From Lota lota (Eukaryota > Chordata > Actinopteri > Gadiformes > Lotidae), in assembly GCA_026745465.1 (NCBI GenBank), contig JACYXH010000004.1, positions 308,501 through 372,500 on the forward strand: a stretch of 64,000 nucleotides of DNA, written 5' to 3'. Position 1 is the stretch's first letter, and each line of letters starts with the position of its first letter. Shown one piece after another: positions 32,901-43,901 of this stretch. The notes beneath the pieces were generated by a model, which saw only the letters and a list, made by a program, of their open reading frames with translations, searched no databases and was not told the origin of the DNA. The position numbers and the translations under genes are program-made.

Positions 32901-35900
32901 ATCTGCGAAAAAAAAGAGCCTTTTTCAGACATGAATGGCCTCTGTCCCAGGGCAGCCCATGCATCATGTGATCACAGCGTTTGATTCTTTCCACCTCAAC
33001 GTTCACATCATACCTTGTCCATTAGCATGGAGGCCTTCCACGCAGCCAATGACGTGGTCCTTCTCCTCAGGTCCTCCACCTCCTTGATGTGGTAGTTCAA
33101 GGCCTCGTTCAAACGGACGTTCTCCTTGAACACAGCGCGCGAGGCGTCGTCCAGTTTCCTACGCAGTTGTGGGTACAGGCTAGGATCAGATAGTGCGAGT
33201 CGATCGTCTGTGAGAAACCACTTTTTAAAATCGCTCGGTGAATTGCTTGTTCAGTCTCGGCAACACCATACTACACCTGATTTCCCTTGTCCCACATTCA
33301 TGTAAGTATTTCCTCAAATGTGCCCAGACTGTCCAGGTCTGACAGTAGAATACCATAAATATCATGAAATCACATTGTTCACGTTGGACAATGAAAATAC
33401 ACACACATTGGAAAAAGATCGAGACACATGAGTTAAATATATAGCTTCGTTTTACATTCGATTTTGCTGAATCTCAGTGATCACCAAGTCATCTCTTTGG
33501 CTTTAAAAGACTAACAAAGAGTCAGTTTCTACCACTGTAAGCTAAAATTAGCCAGACCACACCGGGATCAATGTTGATATTGTATGGACTTGGGGGGGAG
33601 AAATAACTAAATACGAAAGAGGTGAAGTATAGTTTCCTTAAAAATAATAAACAGAGGATCTCTGCAAATGCTGGACACACAGAATTCTCCAGGATGTGAT
33701 TGTTTTCTTTGCCAATGTAGACTCTGATATGTTTAACGTGACAAAAAGTGTGCTAACATAATACTACTTTTTTTTTTGGGTCAAAACCCTATAATGATTC
33801 CCTTTATTCAAGGTTCCTGAGGGATCCAAGGATAGGACAGTAAACATGCTCACAAAAGGGCCTCGTCGTGGGCGTGCTCAGCTAACTGGGCTAGCCTCTG
33901 CTCGGCCTCCTTCTCAAGGCGAACCTGCACAGCAACACACGTCACAATCAGCTTAGTGCAGGCAAATCCAACGACCTGTGCGTCGTTACCAGTGACAACC
34001 ACTTTAACATCGCCATGTCGGCCTGTCACGAGTCATTCGTGATTTGAGTGTGTGAATTATGATGATGCTTTTGAGGACACCTTTTCGGTGAAGAACCTCG
34101 TCTCCACTCGGCCCAGGTTTTCCAAGTGGTTTCTTTCAGCCAGCAACATGCCTTCTCTCATCTGGTGAGCACACAGAGAGCCCACGGTGAACACACTCAC
34201 ACAGACAGTAGCAGAGCAGCATAGCATAGCATAGCATAGCTACAGCTATGCTATGTGCAGGCTGTGGGGCCCTTACGTGACTGAGCTCCTGCTCCATCTG
34301 GGCCTTCATCTTACGAAACTCTTTGATCTTCTTCAGCTCCACCTGGATCATGTCAAAGTCATTGGACCTCTTCCTGAATCTTTGCTCCAGCTCACTGATC
34401 CGAAGGGTGTACTCTGCAACCTTTAAAAAAAAAAACGTGGACGTAATTGAATAACATTAAAGAAATGGGACATTGATTCTGCGACCCGTTTACACGCACG
34501 TGCATAATGGATCATGTACGTGCATCGCCTCTTTCAGTAACCAAATCCAGAAAGAACGAAAGAGAAAAAAGAATAGGCAGTTGGTTACAAGTTCAAGGAT
34601 AGCACGGATGGCCCAGCCAAGAGATTGCCACAGCTTCCAGGAAGAGAGAACTACCACTTGTAACATCTGGGAAGAAAATCTGGTCTAAAAGTTCACATGG
34701 ACCCGGTCCAGCTGCAACCCGACCTAAGGCCCGATCAGTCAGGCCAAATGCCTGAACGGCTACTGTGGATACACCAGCCTGGGCGAAAAATGCGACAAAG
34801 AGACCAAAGTCATGAGTGACTAGCAAAACATACACCCACAGCCATGTAGATGACGACATAATTAGAGGGTATCGACTATCTGATTGCTAGTCTCGGCCCA
34901 ATTGTTATTCTTCAGATAACTCCATATGTTCGGGCACAACACGCTCTTCACGACAGAGGCCTGCTTGGTCCGCAGTGTCTGCACGCTTTGCAAATGCTGT
35001 CGATCTATCCAAAATGTACCCATCACTTCAATAGTGAGAAATGAGCTCAGTGCCACCGTACCGTCTCGTGCGTAACGCAAAGTATAATGCCGTTCTGTAT
35101 GCTGTGATGTCTTGTTCAAGTAGACAAAACCCGGGACCCAGAACCAGCTCATCCTGTGGGAGCTTCTGTAGTTCCCATTAGCTATGTCCATTTAGGAGAT
35201 GAACCGTTTGATCGCCTCACAATAAGAAATGGCACAGCAAGGGAACACTTTTACAGTGCGTCTCAAGAGCAGACCACAATGGGGTTTTTAGTTCAACACA
35301 AGCACCCTGTGACAGCACCCTCTAAAATAGAGGTGCTTTGAGCTGGTGCACATTGGGCCTCTTTTTTATTGAATGATGAATGATTCAAAAGCGTTTTGAA
35401 TCATTTTATTTTACCAGCGTGAAATAAGAGTAAGAGAAGATGGAAAACAGCAAGGCAAGAGTTGATACCATAACCATACCGCTATTTTGTTTAGTTTAAG
35501 CTAAATATATCAGAGAATTTGACTTAAAGGCGTGTGGTGTTATTTTGAGACCAATCATCTTAAAATGTTGTTTTGTCACTGGGGAAGATTAAAACAATTT
35601 AATACAAGGATTGATTTCTTCGTTTATGACCCCATGGCGCATGAAGGATGGTTTTTCGTCTTACATAATATTCGTCTACATAATTACATGGACCACAACT
35701 ATTAAAACGACCACATTTCCGAGATGCTATAGTTTTAAATGTACATTTGTTGCAGTAAAAGCCCCAGGGATAACATCGAGTCCCAAAGGAAGCTGGCAGT
35801 TGGCATTTAAGATGCTTTCCTATTAACTCAGATAGTCAAGTGTGTTCTTGATGCTGTTTATTGTGTTCCTTACGTCACTTCCTACGTCTAAACATGCAGC

Positions 35901-36739
35901 GGACCTACCAGATTCTCGCGTTCTTCACGTGCAAGCGCCTTTTGACTTTTGAGTTGCTCCTCCAAACTCTTAATCTGTGAAATTGACAACAGGTGCAATT
36001 ACTGCACAGTTCAACCAAAAAACTATAATAACGAGGGGGACGGGGGGACGGACGGACGGACCTTTTTTTCTGTCTGTGCATCTTTTCTCTTCAAATGGCT
36101 CATGATGTCGATCATGTCCTTCTCTGCACGGTACTGCAGACTGGTGAGGTCTTCGTTTTCTCGCGCCAGCCTGCGCGCAGACTCGCGGTGCTGCGCGAGC
36201 GACTGTTCGGAGACGTCTAACCGTAACTTCCACAGAGCAGCGCTGGCCTTCGCCTTCTCCGCGTCCGACTCTTTGTCGTCTTTTGGCTCTTGTTTGCCTT
36301 CATTCTTTGCTTCGCTGAGGGAAATTGTAAAAAATAAATAATATAATAATATTAAAATAATATTTATAAATAATATAAAATAATATTATCAAATATTATC
36401 ACACGGCTGTGTTGAATACTCGATTCTGATTGGTCAATTGGGGGCATACCGATGTATAGTCTGCAATGAATAACAGACCGTTGCCATGGACACTATAGCA
36501 CACTGTAGAATCGAACATACATTATATTTTATTTCATTTTTTGTGCCAAATTATTGATTTATTAAGAAAAGTGATAAGCGGGATAATGAGTTGAGAGCCG
36601 GTCATCCTCGCGAAATAAACCCCTTCATGGTGATTCAAGTCATTTGACCTATACGTATTTTCTGTGTATTGATTTCTTAACTGTTATGTACTTACCTGCC
36701 TTTTCCTTTCTTCCCCTTTCCGGGCTTTTTACCGGGCAT
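29941..36739 (-). CDS. bbof1: Basal body-orientation factor 1 (CCDC176)
   Basis: BBOF1 is a coiled-coil protein of motile cilia that maintains basal-body alignment in multiciliated cells. Minus-strand exons in coding order: 36739-36696, 36314-36062, 35974-35909, 34420-34277, 34161-34081, 33924-33854, 33158-33014, 31920-31442, 31182-31072, 30250-30179, 30019-29941 (stop TGA); 514 residues, human about 529. The N-terminus MPGKKPGKGKKGKGR is very basic. Residues 30-360 are predicted coiled coil (FRKMKAQMEQELSH; SERDREIARVKRLAG). The conserved block ERFFHDALSQVRQEI...YPLIRTFD is in the large exon, and IRDLTWEQKEKVLMLLFARING follows. Exon 10 could read into a TAA at once, but a strong donor there and a last exon encoding DSQRTFMTQMPTTSLPDIHMK favour splicing. 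An RFX X-box lies 137 bp upstream of the ATG. Confidence 0.95.
30369..30395. repeat. Poly-G tract (27)
   Basis: In the bbof1 intron between exons 9 and 10. Confidence 0.97.
31923..31960. repeat. Poly-G tract (29+8), poly-C on the bbof1 sense strand
   Basis: Read on the minus strand it is a C run ending directly in CAG before bbof1 exon 8 (31920). Confidence 0.97.
34210..34255. repeat. ATAGC short tandem repeat ending in a hairpin
   Basis: AGCAT units run into an inverted repeat (34230-34255) with arms CATAGCATAGCT and its complement around a 2-nt loop. It lies in a bbof1 intron. Confidence 0.85.
34421..35908. other. Large bbof1 intron with two adjacent minus-strand ORFs, otherwise featureless
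   Basis: No bbof1 exon is missing here, since frame is kept across the intron. Two consecutive minus-strand ORFs (35191-34862 of 109 codons and 34859-34593 of 88 codons) occupy 600 bp of the intron. Neither resembles a family I recognise. A degenerate mobile element is possible but no terminal repeats were found. Confidence 0.4.
36042..36061. repeat. GGAC short tandem repeat
   Basis: GGAC units directly abut the donor of bbof1 exon 2 (minus strand GTCCGTCC), so the donor GT itself is part of the repeat. Confidence 0.8.
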
Positions 36740-36875
36740 CGCTGCGGGTAACAGGTGACGACAAACAACAACAACAACAAAAAAAACAATGACTTAGCTA
36801 GTTAGCCACTTTCCAGGTTAACCCTACATCAGCACCACTGCTCTGGCACGCCAGCATTTTGTTGTCAGTGTTGTT

Positions 36876-36889
36876 GTTGCCATAGCAAC
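36876..36889. promoter_or_regulatory. RFX X-box upstream of bbof1
   Basis: GTTGCCATAGCAAC fits the RFX consensus GTNRCC-N0-3-RGYAAC with no mismatch and lies 137 bp before the bbof1 start codon. It sits inside a longer dyad (36862-36897, arms of 12 bp). RFX factors are the known master regulators of ciliary genes. Confidence 0.75.
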
Positions 36890-36993
36890 ACTGACAATAC
36901 AGCAGCCTTGCTGGTGTCACTTACTGATGCAGACGACTCCAGCTGTTCAAAGTTGAGCTAGTAGTAGTAACAGTTAGTAGGCTAGTAGTGGCT

Positions 36994-37047
<54 letters not shown>
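36994..37047. repeat. (GTA)18 microsatellite
   Basis: Pure trinucleotide repeat, about 250 bp upstream of the bbof1 start. Confidence 0.97.
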
Positions 37048-38904
37048 ATGAACTAAAATATACCAAGTCGATCCCACACCCACTTTTGTCTTCCTTCTCT
37101 AAGTCCATATTATATGAAACAACACGTGTGAATGTTATACTGTTAGATAATGAACCACACCATTACAATATGGAAATATATGCACTTGGAGCTCTGGATA
37201 CTGACGGCAGACTCTACTATGTAATTATGGTTTTTACGTGTTTGGCTCTATCAAACAAGATGTGTTTGCACGTGATCTCCCACAATATGGCATGAGATAC
37301 GTCTTTCTCGTCAGCAGTTTTGTGTGAGCCGCTCAATTACTTTTTCCATGCTATAGGACCCACGCCTCCCCATTCGTTATCTCTTTTTCTCATTAGGCCT
37401 ATTCAGCAAAGCTGTTAAAATCACAAACAATTTTAGACATTTATAAATGTACAAGCTGCACATCCAAAAGAAACAATGTTGAGTATTCGCAGGTCATAAT
37501 TTCCTCTCTGTCCTGTGTCATTTTGTACAGTTTACAGGAGGAACCGGAGAGCTTACAAAAGGAGATCTCAAAATGTTAGGGTAAGGGTACCGTAAAGACA
37601 TCATATAGACGTAGGCTGCGCTGGCACGCGCAGAGTTTGAAGACTAAATTTAAAGGTAATTGCTGTGACAGCAAGAAGAGAAAACTGAAATAACTCCTTA
37701 AGTTTTCCAAGCTGTCATTATCATTGGCATTGTAATGACAAGGTTTGGGTCTCTTCAATGGAGTTTTTAGGGCAGGACACCCACAAACATGGGATTCCTG
37801 AGGTAACGTTGCAGCATATTAATAATAGATTGCACTGTTTAGATTACAACGCTGGGGACCCGTTTCAGGCGCTGCAGCACTCTGCTTGCTTTTACAAAAC
37901 ACCAAAATGATATGCATGCTACCACTTCTTGGGAAGTTATGTTTGTGACAAGCGGTGTCATAATATACAGGACCACCGTACATGAACATGCTTACTCGTA
38001 GATCAAATCTATGATCAAATCCAATCTATGATACAATTATAAGACAAATAAATATATTAATTTCTGTTAATGACAAAATGTAAATCAGAAATTTTAGTAT
38101 ATCAATGACGATTCCAGTTTATTTAGAAAATAGATGTGAATTAAATGGCAATACATGGCAATGGTATACACTACACATATTGCATTAGACATTACATCAG
38201 GGGACACCACATTTCAAAAGTGATCTGAATGCCACTATGGCGCCTGGTAATTACTGTAGAGTTCAAAGGTCATTACTACTATTAGCACATAACTCATATT
38301 TGGTAGACCACATGACGTACTTAAGAAAAGGAAAGCGAGGTGCATACAAAACAGGGCCGGCTCTAGCCATTTTTGAGTTAGTAACACACACACATACATA
38401 CTGCACATTAGTAACACACACACACATACTGCACGCACGCACACACACTTCTACACTTATGTGTACACAGCATTAAGAATGGAGTGCGACAAATTATAAT
38501 GTATGGTTTAAAATGTATAAAGACAATGTATGATATCAGATATAGTTTATTGTATGGCTGCTTGACTAAGTCCATACTACTGTTCTTTGATTTTACTCAA
38601 CCACAATACTACTACTGATTTACTTCAGTCTTAATCTACCAATCTTAGTTCAACTGTGCCAAAACTGGGATCTAAGTTTGGGAGAGAGCGACAGAAATCA
38701 CCCCTGACTGCAAATTGTCACAGAACAGCAGATTGAAAGAATAGGCTACAGATAGGCTGTAGCATTTAGCTAAATAAATAAATTGTGTTCTTATTGTTGG
38801 ACATTTATTTCATGTGAATAGCTGCATTTTAATTAAGTACTGCTCTTTACTTTTTAAGGGCACATGAATTGAATGTCAAATATAACTTCGGACCAGATCA
38901 TTCA

Positions 38905-38990
38905 TGCTGTGCTGGTGCCATGGTGGGGAAAGCTGTTGGTTATCAGCCATAGAGACGCAGGTTCAAGTCATTTAGTTGGTCATTTTGTTA
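38905..38990 (+). repeat. Possible tRNA-like SINE fragment
   Basis: A-box-like TGGGGAAAGCTG and B-box-like GGTTCAAGTC are about 40 nt apart. There is no recognisable tail. Confidence 0.3.
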
Positions 38991-40945
38991 ACATAAAGAT
39001 GTCGTGTGAATTTAAATTCGCAATCTCGAAGATAGCCATGTAAGTTAATGTATCTGTGTCTATCTATCGCCAATGAGGTAACACAATGGTGATTGAGCCA
39101 ATGGCCCCACTGATGAAAGCCGTTGCATTTGCAGTGTCATGAACTTTACGAACTGTGTGTCGGTGGCAAAACCGTTTGTATCAATGGGGAAAATCAACAA
39201 CTAATACCAAAAATGTCGCCAAAGAGACTTTTTTCCCCTTTGAGCCAGAAGATGGCGCGCCCTAGACGACTGCCCATATGGCCTATGCCTTTAGCCGGCC
39301 CTGCTCCAAAATGACCTCTTGGAGAATCGTTTTGATGGACCCTTCCCCTGAGCATCTCAACAGAGACCAGATGATCACACTTTCAAACCATATTGGCGCG
39401 AGGCCGTGGAAGGTCCAGTGCACGCATGCTTTGATAGGGGTAGAAGACCATTCTGGTGAGCCACAGGATTGGAGAAAGGAAGTAGCCACGGTATTTTAGA
39501 AAAGAGGAAGGAGAAAGAAAGTCCAATATTTTTAGTCCAAATTACAGTGTTGGAACGGTGCTTTGCACAGTGGAGTGTCCTGGGATCGGAATGGCATGAC
39601 GGGTGGATGCCAGTGCCAAGCCCCACCCTCCCCACATTGTCCCTTCTGTGGCCCTCTGCGCCACACAGCCTCGTGCCCATCCCCAGGACCTCTGCCCCCT
39701 TTGCTTCTCGTGCAATACGAGGCAGCCTGGCAGCTCGTTTACCACTTCACTCGCCCGCTGTCCTCACGGCTCCGCTGATAGATTGGCCACCGGGCAGTGT
39801 GTGAATGAACTCCGTCTCAGAGAGACAAGTTAGCTGGTGATAATCACAGCCTGATATCCATTTAATTGCTATTGCATTTGAGCCTTTAGGTTCACGTGCC
39901 TCTGTGTCGAACTGCCGGTACCGCATCTTCTGTTCTGAATTAACTTTTTGCATTACATGGCAATCAGTGTGTCTGATTGCCCGTTTGAAGAACCGTGCCA
40001 GCCTCCAGCTTCAACCAAATAAATATGATCTACTCGTGATTTTCATGCATTTGCCCGTGCTTACTTGCCGCTCAATTGCTTTCCTCCCCGAGGAAAGCCT
40101 GTGGTTAGTAGTACAGAAATGTGTGGGAGTGAGATGATTGCTAACATTCTTTCAACTTGCCCATTAAGAGTGCATATCCCATTGGTGCGTCTTTCTGAAG
40201 GCACAGTCATTTGAAAAGCACCACAGTGGGGTTTGTCAGTGGTTGTACTACACCTCTCTAAGTCATGTAGCATGCCAAGTCACTTGTCAGGCAACTTTTA
40301 CGAACTTCACTTTGGGTTTTGTAATGACAATCCCTCCTAATTCTAAGTGAACCACCAACGACGAAGTTAACTGAACGTTAAACAACCTAAAACATCACAA
40401 AGCAGTGCAGCGTGAAGTAGCGATGACGCCATTAAGCCTCCGAGCGTGCTTTTCAGAAAGACCTTCTTTTCCCCTCCGTACATAAAAAAGAAAGCTTCTA
40501 ATTAACAAGTCATCAACGGTGAAATATAAAGTTTTGTTGCATCACTCCTAACCTAGGAAAAATGCCAGAATTGGATTATAAGCACTTGTGCGAGTAAAAG
40601 AGTCAAAGAGTGGAGGCAAACAACTCTCCAAGTCTTAATTAAATACACTCATAAAAGTTATTTTTAGAACACTGCTTGAAGTTTGAGTGTGAGCCATTCA
40701 TTTTGATGTCCTGACAACTACCCTTTTCCCAGTTTAAGGGTAAGGGCTCCATGTGACGCGCTGGAGTTGAGGAGGTTACAACAAAAAAAAGAAGCACCAA
40801 GCCAAAAAAATACATAATGTTCGAAAGATAAAAAAAGAAAAGAAAAGAAAAGCGAGGAGGAGGAAAAAAGCCTCTGGTAAGCAGGTACTCCAGCATGCGG
40901 AGGAGGGGTGCGTCCAGAAGGAGAGCTGGGATGGAACGCCTCACG

Positions 40946-41002
40946 ATTGGCCGAGGGCTGCTGCCGGCGTGGCCACGTGCCATCTCCTTACGTCTTTATA
41001 TA
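40946..41002 (+). promoter_or_regulatory. entpd5: entpd5 core promoter
   Basis: In order: an inverted CCAAT box (ATTGG, 40946-40950), an E-box CACGTG (40974-40979), a CRE-like TTACGTC (40988-40994) and a TATA box (TTTATATA, 40995-41002). Transcription would start near 41027, about 320 nt before the start codon. These are motif matches only. Confidence 0.6.
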
Positions 41003-41059
41003 CTGTAAACGGATGAGCAGACCGTCCTGAGTTTGCATGCTGCCTCTCCCTCCTAGTAT

Positions 41060-41167
41060 TCCTCACCCCTTCTCAGCAGGCTCTCCCAGCTGTGGTCCTC
41101 ACCCCTTCTCAGCAGGCTCTCCCAGCTGTGGTCCTCACCCCTTCTCAGCAGGCTCTCCCAGCTGTGG
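41060..41167. repeat. 36-bp tandem repeat, three identical copies
   Basis: Units 41060-41095, 41096-41131 and 41132-41167 begin TCCTCACCCC. They lie in the probable 5'UTR of entpd5. The period is a multiple of three, so the upstream ORF stays open. Confidence 0.97.
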
Positions 41168-41276
41168 TCCTCGCCGCCTCTCTGCAACGATCACCCCTCT
41201 CCAAGAAGGCGCCGTTTCACAAGAACCTCCACAAAGGCTTCTCCTTCGCTTTGCTAAAAGTTACCAGCTGTCTCCG

Positions 41277-41337
41277 TCTCTCTCTCTCTCTCTCTCTCTC
41301 AAACTCTCTCTCTCTCTCTCAAACTCTCTCTCTCTCT
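41277..41337. repeat. (CT)n tract with two AAA interruptions
   Basis: Directly upstream of the entpd5 start codon, in the leader. Confidence 0.97.
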
Positions 41338-41350
41338 GGGCGTGAAAACC

Positions 41351-41898
41351 ATGGCTACACTGAGGCTGCTTCTGACCATATCCGTGTGGCTTCTGGCCGA
41401 GAACCTCGTCGCCGAGGCGACGTACTACCGGCATCACCGCTTCGTCCCCCACTACCGCTACCGCGAGCACTCGGCCAACACGGAGAACCTCCTCCCTGAA
41501 GCCTCCCAGCCCGCGGCTCCCACCTACCCCGAGATCCCGGAGATGTTCCACCCTGCGCCCGAGTCCCTGCGCCCGGACCCCGAGGCGCTGCACCCGGCGC
41601 AGGAGCCTGACCACTCACCCGAGGTGGCCCTGCCAGCGGTGGTCCACACCCTGGCACCCGTCAGCAGGGGCAGGGTCTTCTACGGGGTCATGTTCGATGC
41701 CGGAAGCACGGGCACCAGAATCCATATCTACAAGTTCATCCAGAAAGACCCGGGTAAGGTGTTTCCTTCAGTCGCTCTCCCGCTCTCTCGGGCTGTCTCT
41801 CTCCCTGTGAATGGCTCCCAGAGAGGGTGTGTGTGTGTTGCTGTTAGGTCATTCGCTGTGTGGTGTTAAGGCAAACATGTGCCGGCAGGGTGGGGAGG

Positions 41899-41982
<84 letters not shown>

Positions 41983-42671
41983 ATGGGCAAGACAGAGCCT
42001 AAAAGTAGCTGTGTTCCATTTCCATGTCTGACTCCACATTGAAATTGCTAGGCTGCTCACAAAATCCTATGATACATATTATGTGTGGTTTTCTGTCTTA
42101 GATAATAAACATTTCGCAGATGTGCTATGGGTTGTCTTTTGCTTGGTCTGATTGATATTCTGACCGTTCTTTCTTTTTCTTATAGTTGAGCTGCCGGTTT
42201 TGGACAATGAATTGTACCATGCAGTGAAGCCTGGTTTGTCTGCATACAAAGACAAACCTGAAGAGGTAATATTACCCTGCCATGCAATCACTCAACATGT
42301 AAATAACCAAAACAGAATGTACCGTCAGCTGCACACCACAAATGTTGTGGGCTATTTCGGGCAATATAATGTAATAATACAATTTTAAAATGTATTCAAA
42401 AATGTAACTAATATAATTTCCTCCATATAATGCCTTTTTATGGAGGGCACTGTTAATCTATCTATATCTGTTTCAATATCTGTTTCAATATTTATATTCA
42501 ATAATATTTAATCAGTGTATTTATTTAATCAGTTAATAATGTATTTGGTTGTGAAATCTAATGTTCTTATTAAGTCATTAGATGATTTACTCTCTCTTGC
42601 TAACTCTCATGCTCTCTCTATCTTCTATCGCTCCATCTCTCTCTCTCTCTCTCTCCCCATCTCGCTCTCCA

Positions 42672-42759
<88 letters not shown>

Positions 42760-42773
42760 CATCTCTCTCTCCA

Positions 42774-42837
<64 letters not shown>

Positions 42838-42857
42838 CATCTCTCTCTCCATCTCCA

Positions 42858-42921
<64 letters not shown>

Positions 42922-42935
42922 CATCTCTCTCTCCA

Positions 42936-42973
<38 letters not shown>

Positions 42974-42987
42974 CATCTCTCTCTCCA

Positions 42988-43033
<46 letters not shown>

Positions 43034-43864
43034 TCTCTCTCTGGTGATTGCTATGCGGCCGCGCACGCTGAAAAATGCCGCTTGATAACCGGTTGCCATG
43101 TTGCCTTCAGGGTGGCAACACGGTCAGACAGCTGCTGAAGCTAGCTAAGAAGACGGTCCCCGAGGAGGAGTGGAAGCAGACCCCAGTGGTCCTGAAAGCC
43201 ACCGCGGGCCTGCGACTTCTGCCCGAAGACAAAGCCAATGCTCTTCTGGATGAGGTGAGGCGCGTTCTGTCCCAGCCCACAGGCCGTTTGGCAGAAGCCC
43301 CACACCGTCCATGGAGCGGTACCAAGAAACCGCTAAGTGCTTACAAGTATGCTTAAAAAAAAAAAAAAAAAGGGCCAGCCTGCCCATTTGGTGGCCGTCA
43401 TGTGAAAAAGAAACAGCTGTTCTGGGGTTCTGTGGAGAAGCATTATATATCATTTGAATGATCAAATCCACGCTACTGTTCCACGATACATGTGGCGGGG
43501 AACGCTGTCATTCAGGCGGAAACACAGCTCGTCTGCTGGGGAGCGGATAGAGGATGTGCGCCAAGCCGCAGACCAATGTTTGCTTTCATTAAACAGTGAT
43601 AGTCAAATGTTAGCAGCATTGAAAATGTCATTGTCTTTTTCTCAGGTGAGGGAAGCGTTTGCGGAGTCCCCCTTCTTCATCCCTAAAAACAGTGTTTCCA
43701 TCATGAACGGAACCAACGAAGGTACGTTACCTCTGTGGCTCTCAGAACGACCTTGCATTCAGCCCGTAAACATCGACACATCTGCCAGAGCGATGGTTTA
43801 ATGGAGCCAGATGGTGTCATGCAGGGTAATGCTTGGACTGCGTTCCTTCACAGTGTATCCCACC

Positions 43865-43901
<37 letters not shown>

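Larger units (their letters stand above)
36740..41036. other. bbof1-entpd5 intergenic interval
   Basis: The 4.3-kb divergent interval has the bbof1 promoter at its left end (X-box, 36876) and the entpd5 promoter at its right end. A (GTA)n tract lies at 36994-37047. From 37050 to 39500 the DNA is AT-rich with no supported gene. A GC-richer block at about 39540-39800 has several overlapping open frames but no conserved protein, so it is left uncalled. A possible tRNA-like SINE piece lies at 38905-38990. Confidence 0.6.
41037..41345 (+). other. Upstream ORF in the entpd5 leader (102 codons)
   Basis: An ATG about 10 nt after the predicted transcription start opens a 102-codon frame. It ends 5 nt before the entpd5 ATG, in a different frame. 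It includes three 36-bp repeats and a CT tract, giving a proline/serine-rich product. Whether it is translated is unknown. Confidence 0.5.

Noticed and set aside
39469-39833. Overlapping 70- to 111-codon frames in a GC-rich intergenic block
   Set aside because: No splice-site pattern and no recognisable protein. Frames on both strands reflect base composition.
42515-43138. 200-codon Ser-Leu or Arg-Glu frames over the CT array
   Set aside because: Low-complexity translation of a microsatellite inside an entpd5 intron.
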